DNA of 64,000 nt. Source: Lentzea flava. GTDB lineage: Bacteria; Actinomycetota; Actinomycetes; Mycobacteriales; Pseudonocardiaceae. Below, piece by piece: positions 49,824 to 59,063 of the stretch. The stretch lies in assembly GCF_014648475.1 (NCBI RefSeq), contig NZ_BMRE01000029.1, positions 1 to 64,000 of the forward strand, written 5' to 3'. The stretch's first letter is position 1, and every line of letters begins with the position of its first letter. The notes below the pieces were generated by a model, which saw only the letters and a list, made by a program, of their open reading frames with translations, was not told where the DNA came from and made no database searches. The position numbers were made by a program, and so were the translations under genes.

Positions 49824-51326
49824 ATGAGACGTCGTCTCCTCACGGCTGCCGCTGCCCTGGTGCTGGTCGTCGCGGGAGCACCGGCTCTGGCCGCCGCCCC
49901 TGCCCCGTCCGGCTACCTCGTCGGCAGCACGTCGCCGCTCACCCCTGCCCAGCTCGACCAGCTGCGCGACGCCGGTGCCCAGGTGCACGTGGCCTACCGC
50001 AACTTCGGCGGCGCGGCCGCCGCCATCCCGAGCACGAAGGTCGCCGCCGTCCGCGCGCTGCCGTTCGTGACGTCGGTGAACCCCGACCCGATCCGCAAGC
50101 TCGCGGCCGTCTCCGATCCGGCGGCCGCGCCGCTGCCGAACGCTCCGTACTGGCACGACCAGATGGATCTGGAGAACGTGTCGCAGACCGGCGCGGGCGT
50201 GTGGGTGGCCGTGCTCGACTCCGGCTTCTACCCGAACTGGCGCGACTACTTCGTCGAGAGCGACATCCTCACCGACAAGGCGCGCGCGTTCACCGGAGTC
50301 CTCGGCAACCCCAACGCGAACCAGTGGGACTCGGGCAGCGACCCGCACGGCATGGCGGTCTCCGCGACGATCGTCGGCCACCGCTTCGCCGACGACACGA
50401 ACGAGGGCGGCTGGGGCGCCGGCTACGCGACCGGCTCGCCCGGCACGAGGTGGATCCCCGGCGTGGCACCCAACGCCAAGATCATCCCGGTCAAGGTGTG
50501 CGAGCCGATCGGCTGCTTCGGCAGCGCCATCAACGCGGGCGTCGACTACGTGACCTCGCTCAAGAGGGCCAACCCCGGTCAGCCGATCGTGATCAACGCC
50601 TCGCTCGGCGGCGCGGGCCTCGACGCGGTCGAGAAGAACGCGCTGGACGCGGCCGTCAAGGCGGGCGTCGTGGTGGTCGCGTCGGCCGGCAACGAGGGTG
50701 ACGCGGGCATGGGCTTCCCCGCCGCGTACGAGCCCGTCGTGTCGGTGGGCGCGGGCGGCTGGACCCGGCAGTGGAACGACTACCCGGACAAGACCTGGTG
50801 GCTCGACGACGTCGCGGAAGCGAGCGTGTCCGAGGTGTACGTGACCGGGTTCTCGTCACGGCAGAAGGCGGGCCAGTACCTGGACGTCGTGTCCGAGGGC
50901 CGGTACCTGCTGCTGCCGTACCCGTGCGCGCAGCTCTACAAGGACGGTCAGGTGGCGTCCTCGACGAACAACCGCACGTGCGCGTCGAAGGCCACCCCGG
51001 ACAACGCCTCCGCAGCACCGTTCCAGTACCTCTTCATGAGCGGCACCAGCTTCTCCAGCCCGGCGGTGGCCGGTGTGGTCGCGCTGATGCTGGAACGCAA
51101 CCCGCTGCTGTCCAATGCGGACGCGGCGACCGGCACGCTGAACGACCCCGCGTCGTGGGGACCGGGTGAGCTGGAGCGCAGGCTGGAAGCGTCGGCGACG
51201 CCGCTGCAGCCCGGCTCGGTCACCGTGACGCACCGGACCGGTGTGCCGCTCACCGAGACCTGGGGCGCGGACGCCATCGGGCACGGCTGGGTGTTCGCGG
51301 ACGACGCGGTGAACGCCGCCGGTTGA
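49824..51326 (+). CDS. secreted subtilisin-like serine protease (S8)
   Basis: A 500-residue exported subtilase. The signal peptide is at about 1-24 and an I9-like propeptide region follows (AGAQVHVAYRNFGGAAAAIP). The catalytic triad is D132 in VLDSGFY, H175 in DPHGMAV and Ser about 410 in SGTSFSSPA, with the oxyanion Asn in ASAGNEG. An insert between Asn and Ser (about 300-400) forms a PA-like segment. The ATG at 49824 is preferred; the much longer open frame upstream is antisense to the M6 and deaminase genes. A hairpin follows the stop. Confidence 0.9.
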   Translation: MRRRLLTAAAALVLVVAGAPALAAAPAPSGYLVGSTSPLTPAQLDQLRDAGAQVHVAYRNFGGAAAAIPSTKVAAVRALPFVTSVNPDPIRKLAAVSDPAAAPLPNAPYWHDQMDLENVSQTGAGVWVAVLDSGFYPNWRDYFVESDILTDKARAFTGVLGNPNANQWDSGSDPHGMAVSATIVGHRFADDTNEGGWGAGYATGSPGTRWIPGVAPNAKIIPVKVCEPIGCFGSAINAGVDYVTSLKRANPGQPIVINASLGGAGLDAVEKNALDAAVKAGVVVVASAGNEGDAGMGFPAAYEPVVSVGAGGWTRQWNDYPDKTWWLDDVAEASVSEVYVTGFSSRQKAGQYLDVVSEGRYLLLPYPCAQLYKDGQVASSTNNRTCASKATPDNASAAPFQYLFMSGTSFSSPAVAGVVALMLERNPLLSNADAATGTLNDPASWGPGELERRLEASATPLQPGSVTVTHRTGVPLTETWGADAIGHGWVFADDAVNAAG

Positions 51327-51337
51327 CCTGATGCCCG

Positions 51338-51379
51338 GCACGTCGGGAAAGTGGGAGCTTCCCCCTTCCCCGACGTGTC
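51338..51379. terminator. long hairpin after the S8 protease gene
   Basis: GCACGTCGGG at the left and CCCGACGTG at the right are the outer arms, and the inner AAAGTGGGAG pairs imperfectly with CTTCCCCCTT. About 17 of 21 positions pair. It begins 11 bases after the S8 stop and ends 12 bases before the Nramp-like start: likely a factor-independent-type terminator without a clear U-tract. Confidence 0.55.
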
Positions 51380-51391
51380 GGGAGGTCGACA

Positions 51392-52903
51392 GTGTCGTCG
51401 TCAGGGTCGTCATCAGGTTCATCGGTACAAATCGGAGTGAGCAGGCCGCCGCTCGACGTGGCAGACCTGCCGGAACCCGAGGAAGTCTTCGAGGTTCGCA
51501 AGCTGGGGCCGCTGCAGGTGGTCCAGTTCGTCATCGGCCCCAGCCTGATCGCGCTCGGCATCTCGATCGGCAGCGGTGAGTGGCTGCTCGGCCCGCAGGC
51601 GGTCGGCAGGTTCGGCTTCGTCGGCGTCGGCTGGGTGATCACGGTGTCGGCGTTGCTGCAGACGTTCTACAACGTGGAGATCGCCCGCTACGTCGTGGCG
51701 ACCGGCGAGGTCCCGATCGTCGGCTGGGGCCGCGTGCCGCCGGGCTGGAAGTTCTGGGTGCCGGTCTCGCTGCTGGTCTTCTACCTGGCGTTCATCTTCG
51801 GCGGCTGGGCGGCGGGCGCAGGGCAGGGGCTCTTCGCCCTGATCACCGGCCGCGGCTACCGCCCGGACGAGATCGAGTACGTGCGGCTGCTCGCGATCGG
51901 CCTGCTGGTCGTGGTCTTCGTGATCACCGCGGCCGCCCGCAAGGTGTCCCGCGCCCTGGAGCTCACGAACTGGGTGCTGGTGGGGGTTCTGCTGCTGGTC
52001 CTGATCGTGGTGACGGTCCTGGTCGTGCCGTTCTCCGTGTGGTCGGAGGGAGTGCGCGGCCTCGTGACGCCCGCCACGCCGCCTGCCGGGATCACCGCGA
52101 CCCAGCTGGGCGGCCTGGCCGGGTTCACCGCACTCGCGTCCGGCCTGAACTGGTACGCGATGAACCACTACCGCGACAAGGGTTACGGCATGGGCCACCG
52201 CGTCGGCTTCCTCTCCGGCCTGCGCGGCGGCAGGCAGGAGCTGCGCCCGGTCGGCGTGACCTTCGTGGACACCCCGGCGAACGCGTCGCTGTGGCGCCGC
52301 TGGTACCGGCTGCTGCTGATCGACCAGTGGGCGGTGTTCTTCGTCGGCGCGATGCTCGGCATGCTGCTGCCGACCGTGCTGATGGCCCACATCGTGGCGG
52401 TGTCCGGCAAGCAACCGACCGCGGCGAACGTGCCGACGTTCTCCGCCGAGCAGCTGGGAATCCTGTACGGCCAGGGCATGTTCTACCTGATGCTCGTGGT
52501 GGGCGTGCTGGTGCTGTTCTCGACGCAGCTAGGCATCTTCGAGGCTCTGGTGCGCAACTTCACCGACGCAGCGCACGCCGTCTCGCCCCGGCTGCGCCAG
52601 CGGATCGAGGACGACCCGCGGCGGTTCTACTACCCGTTCATGCTGCTGGTGCTCGCGATCATCGCGGGCGCACTGCACCTCGCGCTGCCCGTGGAGCTGG
52701 TGCAGATCTCGGCGAACATGTCGAACCTGGGCGCGCTGATGTTCCCGTTCGCCCTGATGTACCTGAACTCCCGGCTGCCACGCCCCGCCCGGCCGCGGTG
52801 GTGGCACCACGTGATCCTGGTGCTGAACGTGGTGTTCTTCGGGTTCTTCTTCGTGAACTTCGTCTACGAGTTCGTCACGGGAGGCCCGCTGGTGCGGTTC
52901 TGA
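51392..52903 (+). CDS. Nramp-family-like membrane transporter lacking the canonical DPGN motif
   Basis: A 503-residue integral membrane protein with about 11 helices. It looks like the Nramp superfamily (GPSLIALGISIGSGEWLLGPQ; ALLQTFYNVEIARYVVATGE), but the TM1 metal-binding DPGN of true Nramp Mn/Fe transporters is replaced by GISIGSGEW. It may be an Nramp-related transporter for another ion. GTG at 51392 has GGGAGG six bases upstream; the first 15 residues are Ser/Gly-rich. The 3' end overlaps a convergent gene by 29 bases. Confidence 0.75.
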   Translation: MSSSGSSSGSSVQIGVSRPPLDVADLPEPEEVFEVRKLGPLQVVQFVIGPSLIALGISIGSGEWLLGPQAVGRFGFVGVGWVITVSALLQTFYNVEIARYVVATGEVPIVGWGRVPPGWKFWVPVSLLVFYLAFIFGGWAAGAGQGLFALITGRGYRPDEIEYVRLLAIGLLVVVFVITAAARKVSRALELTNWVLVGVLLLVLIVVTVLVVPFSVWSEGVRGLVTPATPPAGITATQLGGLAGFTALASGLNWYAMNHYRDKGYGMGHRVGFLSGLRGGRQELRPVGVTFVDTPANASLWRRWYRLLLIDQWAVFFVGAMLGMLLPTVLMAHIVAVSGKQPTAANVPTFSAEQLGILYGQGMFYLMLVVGVLVLFSTQLGIFEALVRNFTDAAHAVSPRLRQRIEDDPRRFYYPFMLLVLAIIAGALHLALPVELVQISANMSNLGALMFPFALMYLNSRLPRPARPRWWHHVILVLNVVFFGFFFVNFVYEFVTGGPLVRF

Positions 52904-53294
52904 CCCACTCACTGATGCGCGCGGAGGCGCGTGAACGGAACAGGAACATCACCGGTCGGCTGACGACGAGGGCGACGCCGTCGCCGGCCAGAGCCAGGTC
53001 GTCCACGCCAGGCTCGCCGTAGACCTTGAGCCACACCAGATCCGGCACGTAGCCGTCGGGGTTGAGGTTCCCGAACCGGTCGCCCTCGGTCACGACCGCC
53101 TCGCCCAGCTCGAACCCGGTGAAGCCGGCGCCGGTCATCCTGGCGCCGGTCTCCCGCTCGACGAGGTGGACCGGGGGAAGCGTGAGGACGCCGCTGAGAG
53201 TCCAGTCGTCGACCACCACGTGCAGTCGGCCGGCCTCGGACTCCTCGCCGTGGTGGCCGGCAACGGGTTCCGCCTCGACCACGTAGTAGGTCAT
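52875..53294 (-). CDS. hypothetical protein (139 residues)
   Basis: I do not recognise a family. The protein is all-beta in appearance (YYVVEAEPVAG; LHVVVDDWTLSGVLTLPPVHLVE; GFELGEAVVTEGDRFG) with a C-terminal VSRPVMFLFRSRASARISEW. It is predicted to be cytoplasmic. ATG at 53294 chosen; a longer frame upstream overlaps the TfoX gene region without support. Tail-to-tail overlap with the Nramp-like gene, and 11 bases after the TfoX-like gene on the same strand, so a small two-gene unit is likely. Confidence 0.6.
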   Translation of the reverse strand: MTYYVVEAEPVAGHHGEESEAGRLHVVVDDWTLSGVLTLPPVHLVERETGARMTGAGFTGFELGEAVVTEGDRFGNLNPDGYVPDLVWLKVYGEPGVDDLALAGDGVALVVSRPVMFLFRSRASARISEWVRTAPAGLP

Positions 53295-53305
53295 GCGCGC
53301 GTCCC

Positions 53306-53635
53306 TCACTTCGGCGGCAGCGCTTCCACGAAGTCGCGGCACCGGGCGATCCAGTCGTCCAGTGCCTCGTCCTCGGAGACCACGCCTCCGTCCACGATCA
53401 CCCAGCCCTTCATCGGCCGGCCGGTGAAGTCGAAGACGCGCGCCCCCGGCTGTGCGAGCGCGTCTTCCTGCGCGTCGGGGCCCACGCGGGCGATCAGGTC
53501 GTCACCCATCACGCCCACCAGCAGGTTCCCGTTCCACAGGAACGCGATGCCGCCGAACATCTTCTTCGCGGTGACGCCGGGCAGCGCGCCCAGCGCGTCG
53601 CCCAGGCGGTGTGCCAAGCCCTCGTCGTACGCCAC
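53306..53635 (-). CDS. TfoX N-terminal domain protein
   Basis: A 109-residue TfoX/Sxy N-terminal domain protein: KKMFGGIAFLWNGNLLVGV, then GRPMKGWVIVD. In Gammaproteobacteria the domain regulates competence; in actinomycetes single-domain forms of this length are common and their role is unknown. It lacks the C-terminal TfoX half. It is followed directly by the 139-residue hypothetical gene. Confidence 0.85.
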   Translation of the reverse strand: MAYDEGLAHRLGDALGALPGVTAKKMFGGIAFLWNGNLLVGVMGDDLIARVGPDAQEDALAQPGARVFDFTGRPMKGWVIVDGGVVSEDEALDDWIARCRDFVEALPPK

Positions 53636-53720
53636 ACGCTGAATACTGTCTCAGCGAGTTGCCAGGCGCCTCTCAGATTCGTGTGGCTTCATGGACGTAC
53701 AGGACATTTAGGAGGCCATC

Positions 53721-53993
53721 TTGTTCGGCGTGGTCGGCTTCGTGCTCGGTTGGCTCTTGACGCTGTTCATCCTCGTGATGATCGGCCGGATGATCGTGGA
53801 CTGGGCGGTCACGCTCGAAGCACGCGGTGACTGGGTGTGGAAGGTGCGCCGGGTGACGCACGCGGTGACCGAGCCCGCGCTCGCGCCGGTGCGCAAGGTG
53901 CTGCCGCCGCTGCGGTTCGGCGGGTTCGGGCTGGACCTCGCGTTCACCGTCGTGTTCATCGCCGCGCTGATCCTCAGGTCGATCGTGTGGTGA
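53721..53993 (+). CDS. YggT-family small membrane protein
   Basis: A 90-residue protein with two hydrophobic helices (about 2-28 and 70-88) and the family-type segment RRVTHAVTEPALAPVRKVLPP between them. YggT proteins are linked to osmotic stress and, in Gram-positives, sit near cell-division genes (sepF); no such neighbours exist here. The start is TTG at 53721 with a strong AGGAGG six bases upstream, which decides it. It overlaps the convergent AGPS-like gene by 20 bases. Confidence 0.85.
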   Translation: MFGVVGFVLGWLLTLFILVMIGRMIVDWAVTLEARGDWVWKVRRVTHAVTEPALAPVRKVLPPLRFGGFGLDLAFTVVFIAALILRSIVW

Positions 53994-55509
53994 GGACGCC
54001 GGGGTTGAGCAGGCCCTGAGGGTCCAGCGCGGCCTTGGCGCCGGACAGGGCCGCGGCGAACAGGTCCGGACGCTGCCGCGCGTACCACGGCATGTGGTCG
54101 CGGCCCACGGCGTGGTGGTGGGTGATGGTGCCGCCGGCCGAGACGAGGGCCTCCGACACCGCGGCCTTGATCTCGTCCCACTGCGAGGTGAGACTGCCCC
54201 ACCGGCCGGGCGCGTAGATGCCGTAGTAGGGCGCCGGGCCGTCGGGGTAGACGTGGGTGAAGCGGCACGTGACGACGCCGATGCCGCACACCTCCTGCAG
54301 CGCCTCGGTGGCCGCCGCCACCACCGCCGCGTGCAGCTCGGGGAAGCGGTCCCAGGTGCAGGCCGTCTCGAACGTCTCGGTGATCATCGCGTGCTGGGCC
54401 ATGGCGTCGCGCTGGTACGGCATGCGCAGGAACGACTTCCGCCACCGCTGCGCCGCGCCCTCGACGACCTCGCCGTCGCCGCACAGTTCCACCGCCCGCG
54501 CGAGCAACGCGTCGACGGGGTGGTCCGCGGACTCGAAAGCCAGCACCAGCACCGAAGTCGCCGAACCGGCGTTGAGGAACGCCTCCGCCGGGTCGAGCAG
54601 CCGGCAGTTCGCCGGGTGCAGGCCGGACTGCGCGATCAGGCGCGTCGCCTCCACCGCGCGTTCCCACGACGAGAACCGCACCGAAGCCCCCGCGCGGTGC
54701 ACCGGCGGCGACTGCAGGCGCAGCCACGCCTCGGTGATCACACCCAGCGTGCCTTCGGAGCCCAGGAAGAGCCGGTCGGGCGACGGTCCGGCGCCCGAGC
54801 CGGGCAGGCGGCGCGACTCGGAGATCCCGGACGGTGTGACGACCCGCAGCGACTCCGTCAGGTCGTCGATGTGCGTGTAGAGCGTCGCGTAGTGGCCACC
54901 GGCGCGGGTCGCGAGCCAGCCGCCGAGCGTCGAGAACTCGAACGACTGCGGGAAGTGCCGCAACGTCAGCCCGAACGGCTTCAGCTGCGCCTCCAGCGAC
55001 GGCCCCAGCACACCCGCCTGGATCCGCGCGGCACGGCTCGTGGGATCCACCTCCAGCACCTGGTCGAGCGCCGAGAGATCCAGCGTCACCACGCGGTCGA
55101 GGTCCCGGGGTTCGACACCGCCCACGACGGAAGTGCCGCCACCGAACGGAATCACCGCGACGTCGTGCGAAGAACACCAGTCCAGCACGTCGACCACGTC
55201 CTGTTCGGTGCGCGGCCGGGCAACGGCGTCCGGCAACGGTCCGACGTCACCGGCGAGGTTGCGGGTGACGTCGCGGTAAGCCTGACCGCGGGCATGACTC
55301 AGCCGGTCGACGGGATCGGCCGAGTAGAGATCACCCGGCGGCGAGATCCGCGACGGCGGCAGGTCGAGCGACGAGGGATCAGGTGGTGCGTGGAACGTCA
55401 GGTCCGCGCCCGGCAGCACCGCCCCCACCCGATCGGTCAGCGCACGGCGTTCCTCCGGGGTGACGGCGTCCTCGACGTTGCCCCAGCCCCACCACGACCT
55501 CGTCGTCAT
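53974..55509 (-). CDS. FAD-binding oxidase, alkyldihydroxyacetonephosphate synthase-like
   Basis: A 511-residue flavoprotein of the FAD_binding_4/AGPS class. The FAD pocket is VAVIPFGGGTSVVGGVEP, with TLGGWLATRAGGHYATLYTH in the second part, and the C-terminal catalytic segment THHHAVGRDHMPWY has several His and Tyr. Eukaryotic AGPS makes ether lipids; bacterial members oxidise or rearrange alkyl-glycerone phosphates or hydroxy acids. The ATG at 55509 starts at TTRSWWGWGN, the normal N-terminus of this bacterial group; a TTG three codons earlier is possible. Function beyond the family is not shown. Confidence 0.85.
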   Translation of the reverse strand: MTTRSWWGWGNVEDAVTPEERRALTDRVGAVLPGADLTFHAPPDPSSLDLPPSRISPPGDLYSADPVDRLSHARGQAYRDVTRNLAGDVGPLPDAVARPRTEQDVVDVLDWCSSHDVAVIPFGGGTSVVGGVEPRDLDRVVTLDLSALDQVLEVDPTSRAARIQAGVLGPSLEAQLKPFGLTLRHFPQSFEFSTLGGWLATRAGGHYATLYTHIDDLTESLRVVTPSGISESRRLPGSGAGPSPDRLFLGSEGTLGVITEAWLRLQSPPVHRAGASVRFSSWERAVEATRLIAQSGLHPANCRLLDPAEAFLNAGSATSVLVLAFESADHPVDALLARAVELCGDGEVVEGAAQRWRKSFLRMPYQRDAMAQHAMITETFETACTWDRFPELHAAVVAAATEALQEVCGIGVVTCRFTHVYPDGPAPYYGIYAPGRWGSLTSQWDEIKAAVSEALVSAGGTITHHHAVGRDHMPWYARQRPDLFAAALSGAKAALDPQGLLNPGVLTTRST

Positions 55510-55602
55510 GCCGAGCAACCTAAGCGAAACGGCGAAGTTCTGGAACGGGTGAGTAGAAGTACTCGCGCGGGCAGGACGGCCGCGGCACTAGCCTCCACAG
55601 GC

Positions 55603-56397
55603 ATGAAGACCTGGGGGGTCGCACTTGCGCTGGTGGCGATGACCGCGCTCGGCGGGGCCATGTACTACGTGACGAGACCGGACGGCAACAGCACCACCGA
55701 CGAGAAGGCCCGCGAGGTCGCGGAGCGCATCGGCTACCCGGTCGGCACCGACGCCAACTCCTACGCCCGCGCCGCGCTGTCGGGCAACACCGACCCGAAG
55801 TACTTCGCGGTCATCGGGATCACCGACAGCCCGACCGACGACCCGGAGAAGGTCCGCGTGAGCCTGGTGTTCCGCGTCCACGACCCCGGCACCTCGGAGG
55901 ACCCGCCGTCCTTCCGGCTCTGGGAGCGGGACCCGGTGACCGCCTGCTACCGCGCCGACTTCAACTACTACGGCGTCACGAAGGGCGGCCCCGACCGCAT
56001 CCGCTGTCCTGAGGACGCCAGGCCGATCACGCCACCGCCCGCTCAGAAGACCGGCGTGCCGGAGGCCTACCTCGACGCCTTCAAGGCGATCCTCGCCGGA
56101 CTGCCGCCCGCGCCGACGCAGGACGAGGTGCTCGCGGCGTTGCGCGCGAAGCTGCCACCGGTGCCGGTCGACGAGCAGACCAAGCTGCCGTGGGTCGAGC
56201 CCCGCCTCGACGCCTTCGTCAAGGACGGCGCCGTCGGCATCATCGCCGGAAGCGGCGGTCAGTGCCTCAACGGCGTGCGCCTGGCCGACGGAACCGTTGC
56301 GGCGTGGTACCCGCCCCGCGTGCAGACGCAGCCCGGCGAGTACGGCTGCTCCGGCGAGAGCGCACTGGCGCTCTACCGGGTGCCGCCGCCGAAGTGA
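55603..56397 (+). CDS. membrane-anchored hypothetical protein
   Basis: A 264-residue protein with one N-terminal helix (about 5-25) serving as signal or anchor and a soluble outer domain. Cys residues (CYRADFNYYG; IRCPEDARP; GGQCLNG; GYGC-like EYGCSG) suggest two disulfides. I recognise no domain. It is convergent with the CHAT-protease gene: the stops abut (56397/56398). The much longer open frame before the ATG is antisense to the flavoprotein gene and was rejected. Confidence 0.65.
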   Translation: MKTWGVALALVAMTALGGAMYYVTRPDGNSTTDEKAREVAERIGYPVGTDANSYARAALSGNTDPKYFAVIGITDSPTDDPEKVRVSLVFRVHDPGTSEDPPSFRLWERDPVTACYRADFNYYGVTKGGPDRIRCPEDARPITPPPAQKTGVPEAYLDAFKAILAGLPPAPTQDEVLAALRAKLPPVPVDEQTKLPWVEPRLDAFVKDGAVGIIAGSGGQCLNGVRLADGTVAAWYPPRVQTQPGEYGCSGESALALYRVPPPK

Positions 56398-58986
56398 TCA
56401 GCCCGCCCCGAAGCACACGAACCCGACGGCAGCGGCATAGGCGGCGTCGTCGGCGGCCGCCCGTTGCACGGCGGCGAGTGCTTCGGCGGGCGCCATCCCG
56501 GCCGCGAGCTTCTGGTGCAGCTCCACCATGACCGGAGCCGTGTTGTCGGTCGGCACCGGCACCACGGGCGCGATCAACGTCCGCGTGCCCAGACCCAGCA
56601 GAGCTGCCGTGAAGCCCATCAACTCGTCACCCGGCCGCACCGCCGACTGCCCCGTGTCGCACGCCGACAGCACCACGCGGGTCGGAGGAGTCCGCAAGCG
56701 CTCGATGTCGTAGACGGTCAACGGCCCGTCCGCCAGTTCCAGGGCGGAGAACAGCGGGTTGTCGACGCGGAACGAGCCGTGCGCCGCGATGTGCGCCAGC
56801 GAGGCACCGTCCATTGCGGACGCCACCGCGCTCACCGTCGCCTCCGAGCCGACGAGAACCCGGCCCGGCACGTGCGCGCTGATCGCCTTGATCTCGGCGG
56901 GCGCCGCGGTCATCCTCGGCCCGGCCGCCAGCACCGCCTCGCCCGAAGCGTCCGCGACGTAGCACGCCCGCAGCCACACCGACGCCGACGGCGCGACCGT
57001 CACCTGACGCTCCAGCACCGCCCACGGCAGGCCGTTCAACGCACCGGTCGGCACCACGACCAGCGGCCGCCCGTCGATCCTGGCCGCCAGCGGGGTCAAC
57101 AACCGTTGCGCCAGAAGCGAAGCGGCGTGCGCGGCGGAAGACCGCGCCACCGCGAGGTTCGGCAGCTGCGGCGGCAGGGTCACCAGCCGGTGCAACGCGA
57201 AGCGCAGCAACCGGATCTCGCGCACGACACCGTCCACCGGCCCGAGCGAGTGCAGCGACGCCCGGCCACCGGCCAGCACCACGGCCATCAACTCGCCGTC
57301 GTACTCGACGAACTCGATCAACGCGGCGTCGCCGAGAGCACTGACCAGGGACGCCACCGACGGCGGCTTGAACACCGCGACCTCACCGGACATCTGGCGC
57401 GTGAGGTCGCGAACCCGTTGCTCGGCACGGACGAGCTTCGCCCGCAACGCACCGGCGGGCTTCCCGGCCAGCAGCGCCGACTCCACGTCAGCCGACACCG
57501 CCCGCAACGACGCCAGCGCGTCCTCGAGCCGCGGATCGTCGGGCGGCGACACGGCCTTCATCCGCAACGCACCGGCGCGCCAGCTCTCGGTCCACGACAG
57601 CACCCGCGCGGCGTTCCCGGAGGCCACGGCCAGCCGCAGCCCTTCCAGCGCCAAGGCCTGCCCCTGCACCCCGGTGGACGCCCGCAACTCGGCCGCCCCC
57701 AGCGAAACCCGGTACTCGTCCAGCAGCGAGATGCCGCGACGCAGAGCAGAGGACGTACCCCGGACATCACCGGAAAGCTTGCGCCGCAACGCCTCCGCGT
57801 ACCACCCGCGCACCCGCAACCCGGCAGGGCCGCGCAGCCGGGAAGCCGCGGCGACCGACAACTCGGCGACGGCACGGGCGCGATGCCCGAGATCCGCCGC
57901 GACCAGTCCGGCGTCGATGCGGGCCTCCAGCGCGGGCAGCCGCCAGTCCATCGCGTCCAGCTCGGAGGCGACCCGCGACAACGCGAGCCGCAACGGCCGG
58001 CTCCGGTCACCGCGCAGCACGGCGGCGTGCAGCTCCAGGTACCGCGCACCGGCAGCCCACAACAGGCGTTGCTCGCGGCGGAACCTGCGCCGCGCCTCGG
58101 CCGCGAACCCGTGCGCGGCGTCCGGGTCGTCGTCGAGCAGGGCGATCCGCGCGCGGAAGTACAACGCCTCCGACACGCCCAGCGGGTTCTTCAACGCCTT
58201 CAGCTCGGTGATCGCCCGGTCGGCGGCCGCGCGGGCCTCGTCCAGCAGCGGCACGGAGACCAGCAGCTCCAGGCGGTTCACCAGCAGCACGGGACGCATC
58301 ACGTCGAGCCGCCGGTGCACCTCCTCCGCCTTGTCGAACAGGGTCAGCGCGGCCGGCACGTCACCGCCGCGGGTGGCCATGATGCCCGCGTTCCAGTGCA
58401 CGTCGGCGACACCGAGCTCCTGGCCGAGCTCCCCCAGCAACGACGCGGCGAGCTCGAAGTCCGCCGACGCCTCACGCATGTTGCCCACATACGCGCGCAC
58501 GAGCCCGCGGTTGTTCAGAGCGCGCGCTTCGACGAGCTGGTCGCCGACGCGCCGAGCACCGGCGATGGCGGCGGTGTAGTCGCGCTGCGCGTCGTCATAA
58601 CGGGTCAGGTAGTGGAAGACGACACCGCGTTGCATCAGCGCGGCCACCGCGTCGGCGCCGGTCAGCTCCGGCATCGCGAGGTCGAGCAGCTTCAACGCCT
58701 GCTTCTGCTTGCCGGTGTAGGCGAGCACCCACGCGAGGCTCATCTGCGCCAGGGCGGCCAGGCGCGGCAGCGAGGCCTCGGAAGCGATCCTGATCGACCG
58801 CCGGAGGTGCCGGGCGGCGCCGCTGAAGTCGTGCATCTCCCGCAGCGCGAGACCGATCGCCCGCTCGGCGACGGACCATTCCGAACGATCCTCGGTCGTG
58901 CGGAGCACCGCGCGCGCCATCTCGACGGCCGCGCGCGGGTTGCGCTGCCTGGCCTCCAGCGCGTCCTCCGCACAAAAGTCGGTCAC
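56398..58986 (-). CDS. TPR-CHAT caspase-like protease
   Basis: An 862-residue protein. Residues about 1-470 are helical repeats of TPR type (AERAIGLALREMHDFSGAA; ARALNNRGLVRAYVGNMREA). A C-terminal CHAT domain (about 590-862) has the caspase-like dyad His in HIAAHGSF (about 733) and Cys in VLSACDTGQS (about 773). CHAT proteases cut specific partner proteins, as in type III-E CRISPR and gasdermin systems. No target is marked here. It diverges from the S8-sigma-small protein operon across a 77-base region with a 12-bp palindrome. GTG start at 58986; a leaderless or weak-SD start is possible. Confidence 0.88.
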   Translation of the reverse strand: MTDFCAEDALEARQRNPRAAVEMARAVLRTTEDRSEWSVAERAIGLALREMHDFSGAARHLRRSIRIASEASLPRLAALAQMSLAWVLAYTGKQKQALKLLDLAMPELTGADAVAALMQRGVVFHYLTRYDDAQRDYTAAIAGARRVGDQLVEARALNNRGLVRAYVGNMREASADFELAASLLGELGQELGVADVHWNAGIMATRGGDVPAALTLFDKAEEVHRRLDVMRPVLLVNRLELLVSVPLLDEARAAADRAITELKALKNPLGVSEALYFRARIALLDDDPDAAHGFAAEARRRFRREQRLLWAAGARYLELHAAVLRGDRSRPLRLALSRVASELDAMDWRLPALEARIDAGLVAADLGHRARAVAELSVAAASRLRGPAGLRVRGWYAEALRRKLSGDVRGTSSALRRGISLLDEYRVSLGAAELRASTGVQGQALALEGLRLAVASGNAARVLSWTESWRAGALRMKAVSPPDDPRLEDALASLRAVSADVESALLAGKPAGALRAKLVRAEQRVRDLTRQMSGEVAVFKPPSVASLVSALGDAALIEFVEYDGELMAVVLAGGRASLHSLGPVDGVVREIRLLRFALHRLVTLPPQLPNLAVARSSAAHAASLLAQRLLTPLAARIDGRPLVVVPTGALNGLPWAVLERQVTVAPSASVWLRACYVADASGEAVLAAGPRMTAAPAEIKAISAHVPGRVLVGSEATVSAVASAMDGASLAHIAAHGSFRVDNPLFSALELADGPLTVYDIERLRTPPTRVVLSACDTGQSAVRPGDELMGFTAALLGLGTRTLIAPVVPVPTDNTAPVMVELHQKLAAGMAPAEALAAVQRAAADDAAYAAAVGFVCFGAG

Positions 58987-59010
58987 GGCGTCACTTTATC
59001 CGCTGTGGTA

Positions 59011-59022
59011 GCTTGATCAAGC
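59011..59022. promoter_or_regulatory. 12-bp palindrome GCTTGATCAAGC between CHAT and S8 genes
   Basis: A perfect palindrome in the 77-base divergent promoter region. It contains TTGATC on both strands, which could serve as a -35 element in each direction or as an operator controlling both units. Confidence 0.5.
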
Positions 59023-59063
59023 TCGGTCGGGGTGCCCGTCAACGCTGCTTTAGTGAGGCCGTG

